From Deltaproteobacteria bacterium (lineage in GTDB: Bacteria > Desulfobacterota > GWC2-55-46): a DNA stretch of 64,000 nucleotides. Of this stretch, positions 32,495 to 41,705 are shown one piece after another; the first letter of the stretch is position 1; every line of letters begins with the position of its first letter. The notes beneath the pieces were generated by a model. The model was given only the letters and a program-made list of their open reading frames with translations, had not been told where the DNA came from and ran no database searches. The position numbers and the translations under genes are program-made. Where the stretch lies: contig JACRNL010000001.1 in assembly GCA_016234935.1 (NCBI GenBank), positions 62,001-126,000 on the forward strand, given 5' to 3'.

Positions 32495-34438
32495 ATGCAA
32501 TTAAAGACGGATTCTTGTGTCTTAGGCGTTGCGAGCCCGATTACCGACCACGACGTCTATCTCTTCAAGGAAGGCAGCCACTTCAAGCTCCACAAAAAGC
32601 TTGGCGCGCATATCGCCGCGATAGACGGCCCGAACGGCAAGGTTGGCGGCGTGCATTTTGCCGTGTGGGCGCCTAACGCCCAAAAAGTCTCGGTCATCGG
32701 GGATTTTAACGGCTGGGACGGCTCGCGGCATGAATTGAAAGTGCGCGACGACTGGTCGGGCATATGGGAAGGTTTTATCCCCGGCTTAACTCATGGAACC
32801 TTTTACAAATACCGCGTCGAATCCAGATACCTCGGATTCAAGATGGATAAATCCGACCCGTTCGCATTCTACTCGGAATGCCCTCCCATGTCCGCGTCCA
32901 TCGTCTGGAGCCGCGAATACCGCTGGTCTGACTCTGATTGGATGGCTAACAGGCATCGTCACAATTCCCTTAAAGGCCCGATGTCGATATACGAACTCCA
33001 CCCCGGTTCGTGGAAACGCGTTCCAGAGGAGGGCAACAGGTTTTTGACATATCGTGAAATGGCCGTCGAGCTTGCGGGCTACGCAAAGGAAATGGGCTTT
33101 ACCCATATAGAACTCCTGCCGGTTATGGAACATCCGTTCTACGGTTCATGGGGCTACCAGACGGTCGGCTACTTTTCCCCGACAAGCAGATACGGCACGC
33201 CGGAGGACTTCATGTTCTTCGTGGACCACCTCCATCAAAACGGCATCGGCGTTATCCTCGACTGGGTGCCTTCGCATTTCCCCGGAGACGGCCACGGACT
33301 GGCCTTTTTCGACGGCACGCACCTGTTTGAGCACGCGGACCCGAGGAAGGGCTTTCACCCTGACTGGGCAAGCTGGATATTCAACTACGGCAGGAACGAA
33401 GTTCGCTCGTTCCTTATCTCAAGCGCGCTTTACTGGCTTGAGATGTTCCATATAGACGGCATAAGGGTAGACGCCGTGGCCTCCATGCTCTACCTTGACT
33501 ATTCCAGAAAAGAGGGCGAATGGATACCGAACGAATACGGCGGAAGGGAAAACCTCGAGGCCATAAGTTTTTTAAAAAGGTTTAACGAAGCGGTCTACGC
33601 GGAATTCCCGGACGTGCAGACAATGGCCGAGGAGTCCACCGACTGGCCTATGGTTTCAAGACCGACGTATCTCGGGGGCCTCGGCTTCGGCATAAAATGG
33701 AACATGGGCTGGATGCACGACACGCTTAAATTCTTTTCCGAAGACCCGCTTTTCAGAAAATACCACCATGACTCCCTCACCTTCAGCCTCTGGTATGCCT
33801 TCAGCGAGAATTTCATCCTGCCGCTTTCGCACGACGAGGTCGTCCACGGCAAGGGATCGCTCATCGGCAAGATGCCCGGCGACGAATGGCAGAGACACGC
33901 CAATCTGCGTCTTTTGTACGGATATATGTTCGGTCACCCCGGCAAAAAGCTCCTCTTCATGGGCGACGAGTTCGCGCAGGTAAAGGAATGGCGCCACGAT
34001 GAGAGCCTTGAATGGCACGTGCTTCAATACGATTTTCACGCCGGAGCGCAAAGGTGGGTAAAAGACCTTAATCGGACATACAGAAGCGAGCCCGCGTTAT
34101 ACGAGCTTGACTTCGAGAGCGCCGGATTTGAGTGGATAGACGCCAATAATTACGAAGACAGCGTCATAAGTTTCATCCGTAAGGGCCATGAAACAAAAGA
34201 GATTATCCTTGTCGTTTGCAACCTCACGCCCGCTGTCCGCAAGGACTTTACAATAGGCGTGCCGGAAGGCGGCCTGTGGCAGGAGATATTAAACAGCGAC
34301 TCGTCCCTCTACGGCGGCACAAACGTCGGCAACAGCGGCGGCGTAAACGCCGACGCGCACGTCGCAAACCACAGGCCCTTCTCCATAAAAATAAAACTCC
34401 CGCCGCTGGCCTGCGTGATGTTCAAATGGGGAACGTAG
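32495..34438 (+). CDS. glgB: 1,4-alpha-glucan branching enzyme
   Basis: A GH13 enzyme of about 647 residues that makes alpha-1,6 branches in glycogen. It has an N-terminal CBM48 segment ([20 protein letters not shown]), the catalytic Asp in [17 protein letters not shown], the Glu in MAEESTDWP, and [17 protein letters not shown]. The ATG at 32495 has AAAAAGGGA six bases upstream; the ATG at 32477 lacks one. The gene begins just after a family E repeat, so its promoter must lie in or upstream of the repeat. It probably works with the GH57 protein at 1.5 kb in alpha-glucan storage. Confidence 0.96.
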   Translation: MQLKTDSCVLGVASPITDHDVYLFKEGSHFKLHKKLGAHIAAIDGPNGKVGGVHFAVWAPNAQKVSVIGDFNGWDGSRHELKVRDDWSGIWEGFIPGLTHGTFYKYRVESRYLGFKMDKSDPFAFYSECPPMSASIVWSREYRWSDSDWMANRHRHNSLKGPMSIYELHPGSWKRVPEEGNRFLTYREMAVELAGYAKEMGFTHIELLPVMEHPFYGSWGYQTVGYFSPTSRYGTPEDFMFFVDHLHQNGIGVILDWVPSHFPGDGHGLAFFDGTHLFEHADPRKGFHPDWASWIFNYGRNEVRSFLISSALYWLEMFHIDGIRVDAVASMLYLDYSRKEGEWIPNEYGGRENLEAISFLKRFNEAVYAEFPDVQTMAEESTDWPMVSRPTYLGGLGFGIKWNMGWMHDTLKFFSEDPLFRKYHHDSLTFSLWYAFSENFILPLSHDEVVHGKGSLIGKMPGDEWQRHANLRLLYGYMFGHPGKKLLFMGDEFAQVKEWRHDESLEWHVLQYDFHAGAQRWVKDLNRTYRSEPALYELDFESAGFEWIDANNYEDSVISFIRKGHETKEIILVVCNLTPAVRKDFTIGVPEGGLWQEILNSDSSLYGGTNVGNSGGVNADAHVANHRPFSIKIKLPPLACVMFKWGT

Positions 34439-34445
34439 TGCGAGC

Positions 34446-34499
34446 CCCCCGCTTTAGCCTGCCCTCGTGCGCTTTAAGCGGGGGACACGCGAGGGCATG
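34446..34499. repeat. Family B repeats, head to head
   Basis: CCCCCGCTTTAGCCTGCCCT-CGTGCGCTTTAAGCGGGGG then ACACGCGAGGGCA. Two B units in opposite orientation form a hairpin just 3' of glgB, possibly its terminator structure. Confidence 0.75.
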
Positions 34500-34626
34500 C
34501 TTTTTGCCTCGCAATTTTATAGATGTCATTCCCGATGTATTAATCGGGAATCTGAATGAATAACCAAAAACAGATCCACGATAAAGACGTTCGGGGATGA
34601 CAGAAAAAAGGCGCCTTAAATCCTGC

Positions 34627-34655
34627 TTAACATATTTTTCCGGCTGTGGTATGAT
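34627..34655 (+). promoter_or_regulatory. Sigma-70 promoter of the zinc-ribbon gene
   Basis: TTAACA (34627-34632) and TATGAT (34650-34655) with a 17-base spacer. Confidence 0.65.
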
Positions 34656-34699
34656 AATCAGGCGTAAAAAACAGCAAAGACGGTCAGGAGGATTTTACA

Positions 34700-34930
34700 A
34701 TGAGTTTTTTTGGAAATATGGTTGGAATGAGCGCGCCCAAGGAGGCCTTTTCCGAGTGTTCTGAATGCAATAAGAAAGGGCTTCTCATGCATCTGTCAAA
34801 GGTCGCGAATGTCGGCCCGGAAATCCTGCGCCTTTATCAATGCCCTAAGTGCACGGCGGTAGTCTGCGAGCAGCACGTGGCAACCGGGTTTACCTGCCCC
34901 AAATGCTTCTCAAGGCTGAGAAGGTCGTAA
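34700..34930 (+). CDS. Small zinc-ribbon protein
   Basis: A 76-residue protein with three Cys pairs: SECSECNKKG, YQCPKCTAVVCEQHV and FTCPKCFSRL. This suggests one or two zinc sites. TCAGGAGGATTTTACA is a strong ribosome-binding site and a good promoter lies upstream, so it is likely expressed. I do not recognise a named family. Its neighbours are glgB and a tRNA gene, which do not point to a role. Confidence 0.78.
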   Translation: MSFFGNMVGMSAPKEAFSECSECNKKGLLMHLSKVANVGPEILRLYQCPKCTAVVCEQHVATGFTCPKCFSRLRRS

Positions 34931-34953
34931 ACCGCTATACTCCTGAAAAAGCA

Positions 34954-34973
34954 GCGCGAGGCTTCAGCCTCGC
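34954..34973. repeat. REP-like hairpin (family C)
   Basis: GCGCGAGGCTTCAGCCTCGC, perfect stem, without a GTAG head. A half copy (GTAGAAGCCTCGCGCTGCG) lies at 35067-35085. Confidence 0.68.
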
Positions 34974-34987
34974 TTCTCCGCTTAAAG

Positions 34988-35013
34988 CCCCCGCTTTAGA
35001 CACGCGAGGGCAG
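34988..35013 (+). repeat. Family B repeat, intergenic
   Basis: CCCCCGCTTTAGACACGCGA-GGGCAGG, followed by a CCTGCGGGGACATGG piece of the hairpin found in family D. Confidence 0.78.
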
Positions 35014-35197
35014 GCCTGCGGGGACATGGTTTTTAAAGCGCCTCTGCATGGTTGCGGCAAGGCCCGGTAGAAGCCTCGCGCTGCGATTTTCTTTGGGAAT
35101 ACTTGACATATATTTTAATATCAGATATCTTAAATTTTCAACTTGCCGGTTTTGGACAAAATACGCCATAAAAACGAAAAGTTAGGCGCCGGCATTT

Positions 35198-35271
35198 GCG
35201 GGTGTAGTTCAATGGCAGAATGAAAGCTTCCCAAGCTTTAGACGGGGGTTCGATTCCCCTCACCCGCTCCA
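35198..35271 (+). tRNA. tRNA-Gly (CCC)
   Basis: 74 bases with encoded CCA end. Acceptor arm GCGGGTG/CACCCGC pairs fully. Anticodon arm AAAGC-TTCCCAA-GCTTT gives anticodon CCC. T arm GGGGG-TTCGATT-CCCCT. D arm GTTCAATGGCAGAAT. It reads GGG codons. A strong terminator follows 15 bases on. Confidence 0.96.
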
Positions 35272-35283
35272 TATTAACACAGT

Positions 35284-35322
35284 AAAAAAAGGCCGCGTCT
35301 TCAGGACGCAGGCCTTTTTTGT
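35284..35322 (+). terminator. Terminator of tRNA-Gly
   Basis: AAAAAAAGGCC-GCGTC-TTCA-GGACGC-AGGCCTTTTTT is a long stem with a T-run, directly after the tRNA. Confidence 0.85.
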
Positions 35323-35380
35323 TTTTTGGGTTTTAACAAGTTGCGGAAAAAACTCAAAATATGGTCAGGCTGCTCAAATC

Positions 35381-35412
35381 TTCCCATTGCAATAATAAAG
35401 ACGCAATGGGAA
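35381..35412. repeat. Inserted hairpin in family E
   Basis: Perfect arms TTCCCATTGC and GCAATGGGAA with a 12-base loop. Absent from the intact copy at 32344. Confidence 0.75.
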
Positions 35413-35436
35413 CCCAGCCAGATGCAAGGCGTCGAG

Positions 35437-35506
35437 CCCAGCACCACTTTCCATCGCCAAGAGTTCATGCATAATACAAACGTTGGCAGAGGAAAGTGGT
35501 GCTGGG
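35437..35506. repeat. MITE-like palindrome (family F), copy 2, nested in family E
   Basis: Arms CCCAGCACCACTTTCC and GGAAAGTGGTGCTGGG (16 of 16) around a core like that of copy 1. The flanks, GTCGAG on the left and GAGGAACG on the right, fit a 3-base duplication (GAG). Confidence 0.85.
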
Positions 35507-35620
35507 GAGGAACGAGGCAACGCCGCAGATGGGACTTTTTCAGCAGCCTGTTAAGAGGCGTTGCGGCGGAGGCCCGGCTCTGATATAGTCAACGTAAATA
35601 TCATAACTTGCGGGGTTCAT

Positions 35621-37123
35621 ATGTCCATCAGCAAACCATTCAAGGTAAAAAATCTCATTAACGGCAAATGGGCCGGCGCCGACACGGGAAAAACCCTTAA
35701 AAGCATAAACCCGGCTAACACCGGCGACGTCGTAGGCATCGTGCCGTCATCCGGCAAGACCGACGTAGACAGGGCCGTTGACAGCGCGAGGAAGGCATAT
35801 CAAAGCTGGCGGCTTGTCCCCGCGCCCAAACGCGGCGAGATGATTTTCAGGGCCGCCTGTCTTATAGAGCAGAGTAAAAACGAGCTTGGAAGACTTGTCA
35901 CGCGCGAGATGGGCAAGATATTAAAAGAGGGCCTCGGCGACGTGCAGGAGGCCATTGACATGGCCTACTACATGGCCGGCGAAGGCAGAAGACTTTCCGG
36001 CGAGACCGTCCCTTCGGAACTGCCTGATAAAGACTGCAAATCAATCAGAGTCCCCATAGGCGTCTTTGCGCTCATCACGCCGTGGAACTTCCCGACGGCG
36101 ATACCGGCATGGAAGATATTCCCCTCCCTCATAAGCGGCAACACGGTCGTTTTCAAACCATCGAGCTACGCGCCCGTGACGGCCTCGCGCCTTGTTGAGC
36201 TTATATGCGAGGCGGGAGTCCCCGACGGCGTTATCAACCTGATCCACGGCACGGGGGATGAAACCGGTGAATACCTCGCCGCGCATCCCGGCATTGACGG
36301 CGTCTCCTTTACCGGCTCAACGGCGGTCGGCGAAAGGCTCGCCCGCGTATGCGGCCGGGCTGGCAAGGAAATCTCATGCGAGATGGGCGGCAAGAACCCC
36401 ATCATAGTCATGGACGACGCGCGCATTGACCTTGCCGTCGAAGGGGCGCTCTGGGGGGCATTCGGCACCACGGGGCAAAGGTGCACCGCCGCAAGCAGGC
36501 TCATCGTCCACAGGAAGGTCTACGACGATTTCCTTGAAAAGTTTATAACCGCCGCGCGGAAACTGCGCCTCGGCGACGGGCTTTTGCCGGCCACCGACAT
36601 GGGGCCGCTGATAAATGAATCGCAGATGAAAAAGGTGCTCGATTATATTGAAATAGGCAAAAAGGAAGGGGCTGAGCTGAGGCTCGGCGGACGGCGCAGA
36701 ACAGACGGGGCCTTTAAAAAGGGGTATTTCATCGAGCCTACGGTATTCGCGGGCGCTGCGCCCAGGATGCGCATCGCCAGAGAGGAGATATTCGGCCCGG
36801 TCGTTGCCGTAATCAGGGCAAACAGTCTTGAAGCCGCGATAGACATGGCAAACAGCGCGGACTACGGCCTGTCAGCGGCTATATACTCTCAGGACGTCAA
36901 TAACACCGCGCGGGCGGAGCGCGATCTTGACGCGGGTATCGTCTACATAAACGCGCCTACCATCGGCGCGGAGATACAGCTCCCGTTCGGCGGCACGGGA
37001 AAGAGCGGCCACGGCAGGAGGGAGGCCGGCGGCAGAGGCGGCGCGCTCGATATGTTCACGAAATGGAAGGTCATCTACCGCGACTTCAGCGGCAGGCTGC
37101 AAAAGGCCCAGATAGGGGGTTGA
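35621..37123 (+). CDS. Aldehyde dehydrogenase (NAD(P)+)
   Basis: A 500-residue ALDH. Cofactor loop [15 protein letters not shown]; catalytic Glu in CEMGGKNP; catalytic Cys in [11 protein letters not shown]. The substrate is not fixed by sequence. It lies upstream of a class III aminotransferase (38197) with a ferritin-like gene and a small Cys-rich gene between. That makes a transaminase-dehydrogenase pair such as gabT-gabD plausible, and proline dehydrogenase lies further down at 43 kb. Its TGA stop (37121-37123) is part of a family A repeat. Confidence 0.92.
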   Translation: MSISKPFKVKNLINGKWAGADTGKTLKSINPANTGDVVGIVPSSGKTDVDRAVDSARKAYQSWRLVPAPKRGEMIFRAACLIEQSKNELGRLVTREMGKILKEGLGDVQEAIDMAYYMAGEGRRLSGETVPSELPDKDCKSIRVPIGVFALITPWNFPTAIPAWKIFPSLISGNTVVFKPSSYAPVTASRLVELICEAGVPDGVINLIHGTGDETGEYLAAHPGIDGVSFTGSTAVGERLARVCGRAGKEISCEMGGKNPIIVMDDARIDLAVEGALWGAFGTTGQRCTAASRLIVHRKVYDDFLEKFITAARKLRLGDGLLPATDMGPLINESQMKKVLDYIEIGKKEGAELRLGGRRRTDGAFKKGYFIEPTVFAGAAPRMRIAREEIFGPVVAVIRANSLEAAIDMANSADYGLSAAIYSQDVNNTARAERDLDAGIVYINAPTIGAEIQLPFGGTGKSGHGRREAGGRGGALDMFTKWKVIYRDFSGRLQKAQIGG

Positions 37124-37150
37124 ACCCCTTCAAGGGGTTGAACCCATTCA
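37114..37150 (+). repeat. Family A repeat supplying the aldehyde dehydrogenase stop codon
   Basis: GGGGGTTGAACCCCTTCAAG-GGGTTGAACCC. The first GTTGAAC gives the stop (phase 3); the rest is 3' UTR. Confidence 0.87.
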
Positions 37151-37217
37151 AATTGACCGGCCTTGCAAGCCGCCTCAAAAAAACCACAAAAAAGACCTCG
37201 TCAATCCGGCAATGAAG

Positions 37218-37226
37218 TGATATAAT
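37218..37226 (+). promoter_or_regulatory. Extended -10 promoter of the ferritin-like gene
   Basis: AGTGATATAATCC carries TGnTATAAT, the same extended -10 as at the small ORF (18043) and the TPR lipoprotein (14262). The -35 (TCGTCA, 37198-37203) is partial. Confidence 0.6.
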
Positions 37227-37278
37227 CCGGCGCATCAAGCATGCAGGCAGGCGCAGTTTATCGGAAAAGGAGGCTTTC

Positions 37279-37773
37279 ATGGACCCGGTACATTTTACAG
37301 GCAGAGAAATCCTTGAGGTGGCGTTGAGGATTGAAGAAAACGGCGTAAAGTTCTACACGGACGCAAGCAAGGCCTTCAAGAACGCAAACATCGTCAAAAT
37401 CTTTCAAGATCTCGCGAAGGAAGAGGCTGTGCACATAAAGGTCTTCCGCGAACTTATAAAGCTCGTGCCTGAAAGCGGCCCGTTTGGAGAGTATACCCCT
37501 TACATGGAAGAGGCCTCGGACTATCTGAATGCCCTTGCAAACAGCGAGGTGTTCACCAGGCCGGAGGAAGGCGCAAAACTACCCTTGACGGTGCGCAGCG
37601 AAAAAGATGCCGTTGAATATGCCATACAGATGGAAAAGGAATCCCTGCTTTTTTACCTTGAAATGAAAAACATGATCCGCGAGAAGGACAAGGCCGTCAT
37701 TGACAACCTGATTGAGCAGGAAAAGAACCACCTCAGTCAATTGACGGCAATTAAAAATGAATTTTTCAGATAG
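37279..37773 (+). CDS. Ferritin-like (rubrerythrin-type) di-iron protein
   Basis: A 164-residue helical protein. Ligand helices are RIEENGVKFY and KEEAVHIKVF, then MEKESLLFY and QEKNHLSQL; both E-x-x-H motifs are intact. No rubredoxin domain. A different paralogue from the one at 19405. AAAAGGAGGCTTTC is the ribosome-binding site. The role is probably iron or peroxide handling. Confidence 0.88.
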   Translation: MDPVHFTGREILEVALRIEENGVKFYTDASKAFKNANIVKIFQDLAKEEAVHIKVFRELIKLVPESGPFGEYTPYMEEASDYLNALANSEVFTRPEEGAKLPLTVRSEKDAVEYAIQMEKESLLFYLEMKNMIREKDKAVIDNLIEQEKNHLSQLTAIKNEFFR

Positions 37774-37794
37774 ATGATGACCCCTTCCTTTTAT

Positions 37795-37870
37795 CCTCCC
37801 CCGCACCACTCGCTCGTACGGCTGTTTGCGTTTAGTGATGCGTCTGTATCGGCGAGTGGTGCGGGGGAGG
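37795..37870. repeat. Palindrome with 19-bp arms inside a family H repeat
   Basis: CCTCCCCCGCACCACTCGC and its exact complement flank 38 bases. The copy at 52606 has only the short CCTCCCCC-TTCAC-GGGGGAGG stem, so the GCACCACTCGC...GCGAGTGGTGC portion looks inserted. Confidence 0.78.
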
Positions 37871-37919
37871 GCAGGGTGGGGGTGCCGTATTGAAAAAAAT
37901 ATATCAGGAGTTCGGGCAC

Positions 37920-38168
37920 ATGACCAAATATGTCGAGACCTTTCCCTGCCCTGCCTGCGGCCTGACGGCCAGCGGCCGAGGGCATCTCTGCCACCCAAAG
38001 GAAGACGTCCCGCCCTCTGCTTGCGAATTCTGCAATAAGACAACGTCCGACGCAAGGCACGTCTGCCCCATGATGACGGGCAGGCTCGAATACATCTGCA
38101 AAAAATGCGGACGCCTCGCCGTCTACGACACCATGCTCTGCGAGCCTGCCCCCATAGACGAAGACTAA
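37920..38168 (+). CDS. Small cysteine-rich (zinc-ribbon-like) protein
   Basis: An 82-residue protein with Cys pairs PCPACG, CEFC and CKKCG, plus single Cys in HLCHP, HVCPMM and MLCEPA. It is probably zinc binding. The ATG at 37920 has AGGAGT eight bases upstream and is preferred over a TTG at 37890. No family is recognised. It sits just before the aminotransferase and may be co-transcribed with it. Confidence 0.68.
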   Translation: MTKYVETFPCPACGLTASGRGHLCHPKEDVPPSACEFCNKTTSDARHVCPMMTGRLEYICKKCGRLAVYDTMLCEPAPIDED

Positions 38169-38196
38169 AACGCGCCCGGCACGGCTATTTCAGGAT

Positions 38197-39471
38197 ATGA
38201 CCAACGATAACGCCATTAAAAAAGCTAAAAAACATCTTACGCCCGCGCTCGTTTTCCACACGGAGATAATCGCCGAAAAGGCGGAGGGCATATACGTCTT
38301 TGGCGCGGACGGCGCCCGCTACATGGACTTCTCATCCGGCCTCGCGGTCACTAACGTCGGCCACTGCCATCCCGCGGTGGTGAAGGCCGCGAAGGGCCAG
38401 CTCGATCGGCTCATCCACGCCGGATGCATATATTATAACGAATCAGAGGCCCTTTTAGCTGTAAAGCTTTCCCATATAACGCCCGAAGGCATTGACATGT
38501 TCTTTTTCTCCAACAGCGGCGCAGAGGCCGTTGAGGGCGCGATAAAGCTTGCGCGCTGCGCTACCGGCAGACAGGGCATCATAGCCTTTACCGGTGGCTT
38601 TCACGGCAGGACGATGGGCGCGCTCAGCCTTACGGCGTCTAACGCCAAATACAGAAAACATTACCACCCGCTTTTGCCGTCCGTCTTTCACGCGCCCTAC
38701 CCTTACTGCCACCGGTGTTTCCTTGGGAAAAAGCGCGATACCTGTTCAACTGACTGCCTTCAATACCTTAAAGATATCCTCCGCCACCAGATAGCGCCTG
38801 AAGAGGTAGCCTGCGTCATCATCGAACCTGTCCTCGGAGAGGGCGGCTACTCGGCGGCGCCGCCGGACTACATGAAGATGCTCAAAGAACTGTGCGAAAA
38901 GGAAGGCATCCTGTTCATCGCCGACGAGGTGCAGTCGGGCTTTGGCAGGACGGGCAAGTGGTTCGCCTGCGAGCATTCCGGCATAAGGCCCGACATCATC
39001 ACAATGGCAAAGGGCATCGCGTCCGGGTTTCCGCTCAGCGCCGTTGGGGCGCCGCATGCGATAATGCGTAAATGGCCCCCCGGCGCGCACGGGACGACAT
39101 TCGGCGGCAACCCCGTCTCCTCGGCCGCGGCATGCGCCACGATAGACGTTATTGTAAAAGAAGGTCTCCTTGAAAATGCCGCAAAGACCGGTGGATACGC
39201 CCTTCGTCGCCTGAAGGCCATGCAAAAAAAACATCCGTTCATCTCCGACGTGCGCGGCCTGGGCCTGATGATAGGCGTCGAGATATGCGAGGAGGACGGC
39301 TCCCCAGGCACAGGGCGCATGAAGGAAGTATTGAAACGCTGCCTCAAAAAAGGCCTTATTATCATCGAATGCGGCATTGACAAGAACGTCGCCCGCCTGA
39401 TGCCCCCGCTTACCGTAAACGAGGCCGAAATGGCAAAGGCCCTCGACATCTTTGAGGAGGCCCTTGTTTGA
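38197..39471 (+). CDS. Class III pyridoxal-phosphate aminotransferase (GabT/ArgD-like)
   Basis: A 424-residue enzyme. PLP segments: NSGAEAVEGAIKLAR, the Asp in FIADEVQSGFGRTGKWF, the Schiff-base Lys in ITMAKGIASGFPLSAVG, and GTTFGGNPVSSAAA. It resembles 4-aminobutyrate or acetylornithine aminotransferases. The neighbouring aldehyde dehydrogenase favours a GABA-type role, but this is inferred. The next gene starts at a TTG overlapping its stop. Confidence 0.9.
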   Translation: MTNDNAIKKAKKHLTPALVFHTEIIAEKAEGIYVFGADGARYMDFSSGLAVTNVGHCHPAVVKAAKGQLDRLIHAGCIYYNESEALLAVKLSHITPEGIDMFFFSNSGAEAVEGAIKLARCATGRQGIIAFTGGFHGRTMGALSLTASNAKYRKHYHPLLPSVFHAPYPYCHRCFLGKKRDTCSTDCLQYLKDILRHQIAPEEVACVIIEPVLGEGGYSAAPPDYMKMLKELCEKEGILFIADEVQSGFGRTGKWFACEHSGIRPDIITMAKGIASGFPLSAVGAPHAIMRKWPPGAHGTTFGGNPVSSAAACATIDVIVKEGLLENAAKTGGYALRRLKAMQKKHPFISDVRGLGLMIGVEICEEDGSPGTGRMKEVLKRCLKKGLIIIECGIDKNVARLMPPLTVNEAEMAKALDIFEEALV

Positions 39472-41651
39472 ACGGCATACTTGAACGTAAAGGCGCGCTG
39501 ACCATCATCGCATGCGCGCTCGGCGCGCTGTTTGCCGCGCTTAATCTGGACTTTATCGCAGGCACCATCCCTCAAACGCCGTCTCTTGTATCGGCGTCAA
39601 GGGTAATGAGCTTTGCCGGCAACGGCATTGTGCTTGCCGGCATCTGCATTCTTATCTTCTTCACCGGCCTTGTCTTTAAAAGCCAGCGGATAAAATACAG
39701 CGGCCTTGACGGTTTTTATTCCGCCCTGCTCGCGGGCGCGTTCGTGCAGATATTGAAGGCGGCCTTTGAAAGGCCAAGGCCCGCTTACGCAGGCCGGTTC
39801 GTAATGGAGCTGCTTGAAAATCCGGCCTTCTTTGACGCCTCCGGCAGGTTCAACTCAATACCGTCGGGCCACACGACCGTCAGCTTCGCCGTGGCATACG
39901 CGCTCGGCAGAAACTACCCCCGCCTTCGCATCCCTCTTTACGCGGCGGCGGCCCTTGTCGCGGCCTCACGCGTTTACCTTGGGTCGCACTTCCCGTCTGA
40001 TGTCGTTGCCGGAGCCATACTCGGCCTGACGGCGGGCTGGCTCATCACGGCTAAACTCTACTCAAGGACGAACTGGCTCATTGCCGGCCTTCTCATACTT
40101 GCCATCTTTGTTTCGTTTTTCAAGACCGGCAGCCTGCTCCTCTTTGACGTGGACGAGGCCGTATTCTCCGAGGCCTCCCGCGAGATGGCCGAGACGGGCG
40201 ACTACATCACGCCGACCTACAACTATGAACCCAGATACGACAAACCCATACTCATCTACTGGTTCATGTCCTCGGCATACAGGCTCTTTGGCGTCAATGA
40301 ATTCGCCGCGCGCTTCACGTCGTCGGCCTTCGGCGTCCTCCTTGTCATGATGACCTTCTTTTTCATGCGGCGGATAAAGGGCGGCCTGCCGGCTTTCTTT
40401 GCCGCAATCGCGCTCCTCCTGAACATCGAATACTTCGTCTACACGCATTCGGCCGTAACGGACATGACGCTTGCCTTTTTCATCACCGCCTCGCTTTTTT
40501 CATTCTTTCTCGCGGTCCATGAAAACGACGGCAGATGGGCCGCCGCGTTCTGGGTCTCCTCCGCCGCTGCCGTGCTCACAAAGGGCGCGGTCGGCCTGCT
40601 GTTCCCGGTGTCCGTCGGTTTTTTATATCTGCTCGCGTCAAGAAACCTTTCGATGGCGGCGATGTTCCTCGCGCCCAGGCATCTCCTGATTTTCATAGCG
40701 GCAGCCGCGCCGTGGTTTATCGCCGAGACATACGTAAACGGCATGGACTTCATCAACGCCTTTGTCATAAAACACCACTTCAAGCGTTACACGGAGGTCA
40801 TCTCCAGCCACGGAGGCCCATTCTACTATTATTTAGGCGTGCTCGCCCTCGGCTTTTTCCCGTGGGTGTGCTTTGTGCCGGAGGCCGTCTACAAAGGTTT
40901 CACGCAGCTGCGCAATGGCAAGGGCGGCCTTTATCTTTTTTCGGCGATATGGTTTTTATTCGTTCTCATATTCTTTTCAATCTCGTCCACTAAACTTCCG
41001 AACTACATCTTCCCGCTGATGCCTGCAGGGGCCGTGCTGGCCGGGCTTTTGATAGGAGATCTCGCGGACATGGAACCGGCCAGACGGACAAAGAGCCTTT
41101 ATCTCCTCATCATGCTTTCCGCCGTCTTCGCGGCGGCCATGTTCATCATCCCGCACATGGAATTAAAGGCTGAAATAGCCTTGCCGCACAGGCTCTTATG
41201 GGGCATCGGCGCGATATTCCTTGCGATACTCGGACTTTCGCTTGCCGCCGGTTCAAAGCCGCTCGCGTCGCTCACGGCCATAGGCTTCATGATGATTTCG
41301 CTCCTTGCCGTGCTCAGGCTCTACGCCCTTCCGCCGGTAAACATATATTTCCAGAAAGACCTGTACGATTTTGCCCAATACGCAAAAAAACTCGGCAAGG
41401 ACACGAGGCTTGCCGCGTATGAGATAAACCAGCCGAGCATCGCCTTCTACGCCCAGAGGAGAGTCCCAAAGGTCGAAAAGGCGCGCACCTGCGACATAAA
41501 GGAATACAGCAAAGCCGGCAAGCTCCTCGTGATAACCCAAAAAGCAAAGGCCGGAGAGCTTGCTGAGTTCCAGGAATTAAAACCCATCGCCGAAAGGGGC
41601 AAATACGTTCTATTGGGGAATATCCCGGATGCGCCGCCGTTTGCCCCTTGA
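39468..41651 (+). CDS. PAP2-type phosphatase fused to an ArnT-like glycosyltransferase
   Basis: A 727-residue polytopic protein. Residues about 60-190 hold the three acid phosphatase motifs: KAAFERPRP, SIPSGHTTVSFAVAY and SRVYLGSHFPSDVVAG. Residues from about 200 form a GT-C domain with the acidic motif LLLFDVDEAVFSEASREMA and RYDKPILIYWF (ArnT/PMT_2 type). The first hydrolyses lipid-linked pyrophosphates or phosphates; the second transfers a sugar from a polyprenyl phosphate. The TTG start has GAGGAGG upstream and overlaps the previous stop. A fused recycling-plus-transfer enzyme is inferred. Confidence 0.88.
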   Translation: MNGILERKGALTIIACALGALFAALNLDFIAGTIPQTPSLVSASRVMSFAGNGIVLAGICILIFFTGLVFKSQRIKYSGLDGFYSALLAGAFVQILKAAFERPRPAYAGRFVMELLENPAFFDASGRFNSIPSGHTTVSFAVAYALGRNYPRLRIPLYAAAALVAASRVYLGSHFPSDVVAGAILGLTAGWLITAKLYSRTNWLIAGLLILAIFVSFFKTGSLLLFDVDEAVFSEASREMAETGDYITPTYNYEPRYDKPILIYWFMSSAYRLFGVNEFAARFTSSAFGVLLVMMTFFFMRRIKGGLPAFFAAIALLLNIEYFVYTHSAVTDMTLAFFITASLFSFFLAVHENDGRWAAAFWVSSAAAVLTKGAVGLLFPVSVGFLYLLASRNLSMAAMFLAPRHLLIFIAAAAPWFIAETYVNGMDFINAFVIKHHFKRYTEVISSHGGPFYYYLGVLALGFFPWVCFVPEAVYKGFTQLRNGKGGLYLFSAIWFLFVLIFFSISSTKLPNYIFPLMPAGAVLAGLLIGDLADMEPARRTKSLYLLIMLSAVFAAAMFIIPHMELKAEIALPHRLLWGIGAIFLAILGLSLAAGSKPLASLTAIGFMMISLLAVLRLYALPPVNIYFQKDLYDFAQYAKKLGKDTRLAAYEINQPSIAFYAQRRVPKVEKARTCDIKEYSKAGKLLVITQKAKAGELAEFQELKPIAERGKYVLLGNIPDAPPFAP

Positions 41652-41705
41652 TTGGGCGCAGCCTTAACGCTTGCTTTTTTCAAGCCCTCCCGTATCCTTA
41701 AACAT

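Larger units (their letters stand above)
35366..35550. repeat. MITE-like palindrome (family E) carrying two inserted hairpins
   Basis: The ends (CAGGCTGCTC, and GGGACTTTTTCAGCAGCCTG) and inner arms match 32344-32467. The copy is interrupted by a simple hairpin (35381-35412) and by a full family F palindrome (35437-35506). Confidence 0.85.

Noticed and set aside
35326-35583. ORF across the nested family E/F repeat
   Set aside because: Made entirely of repeat sequence; no start signals or homology.
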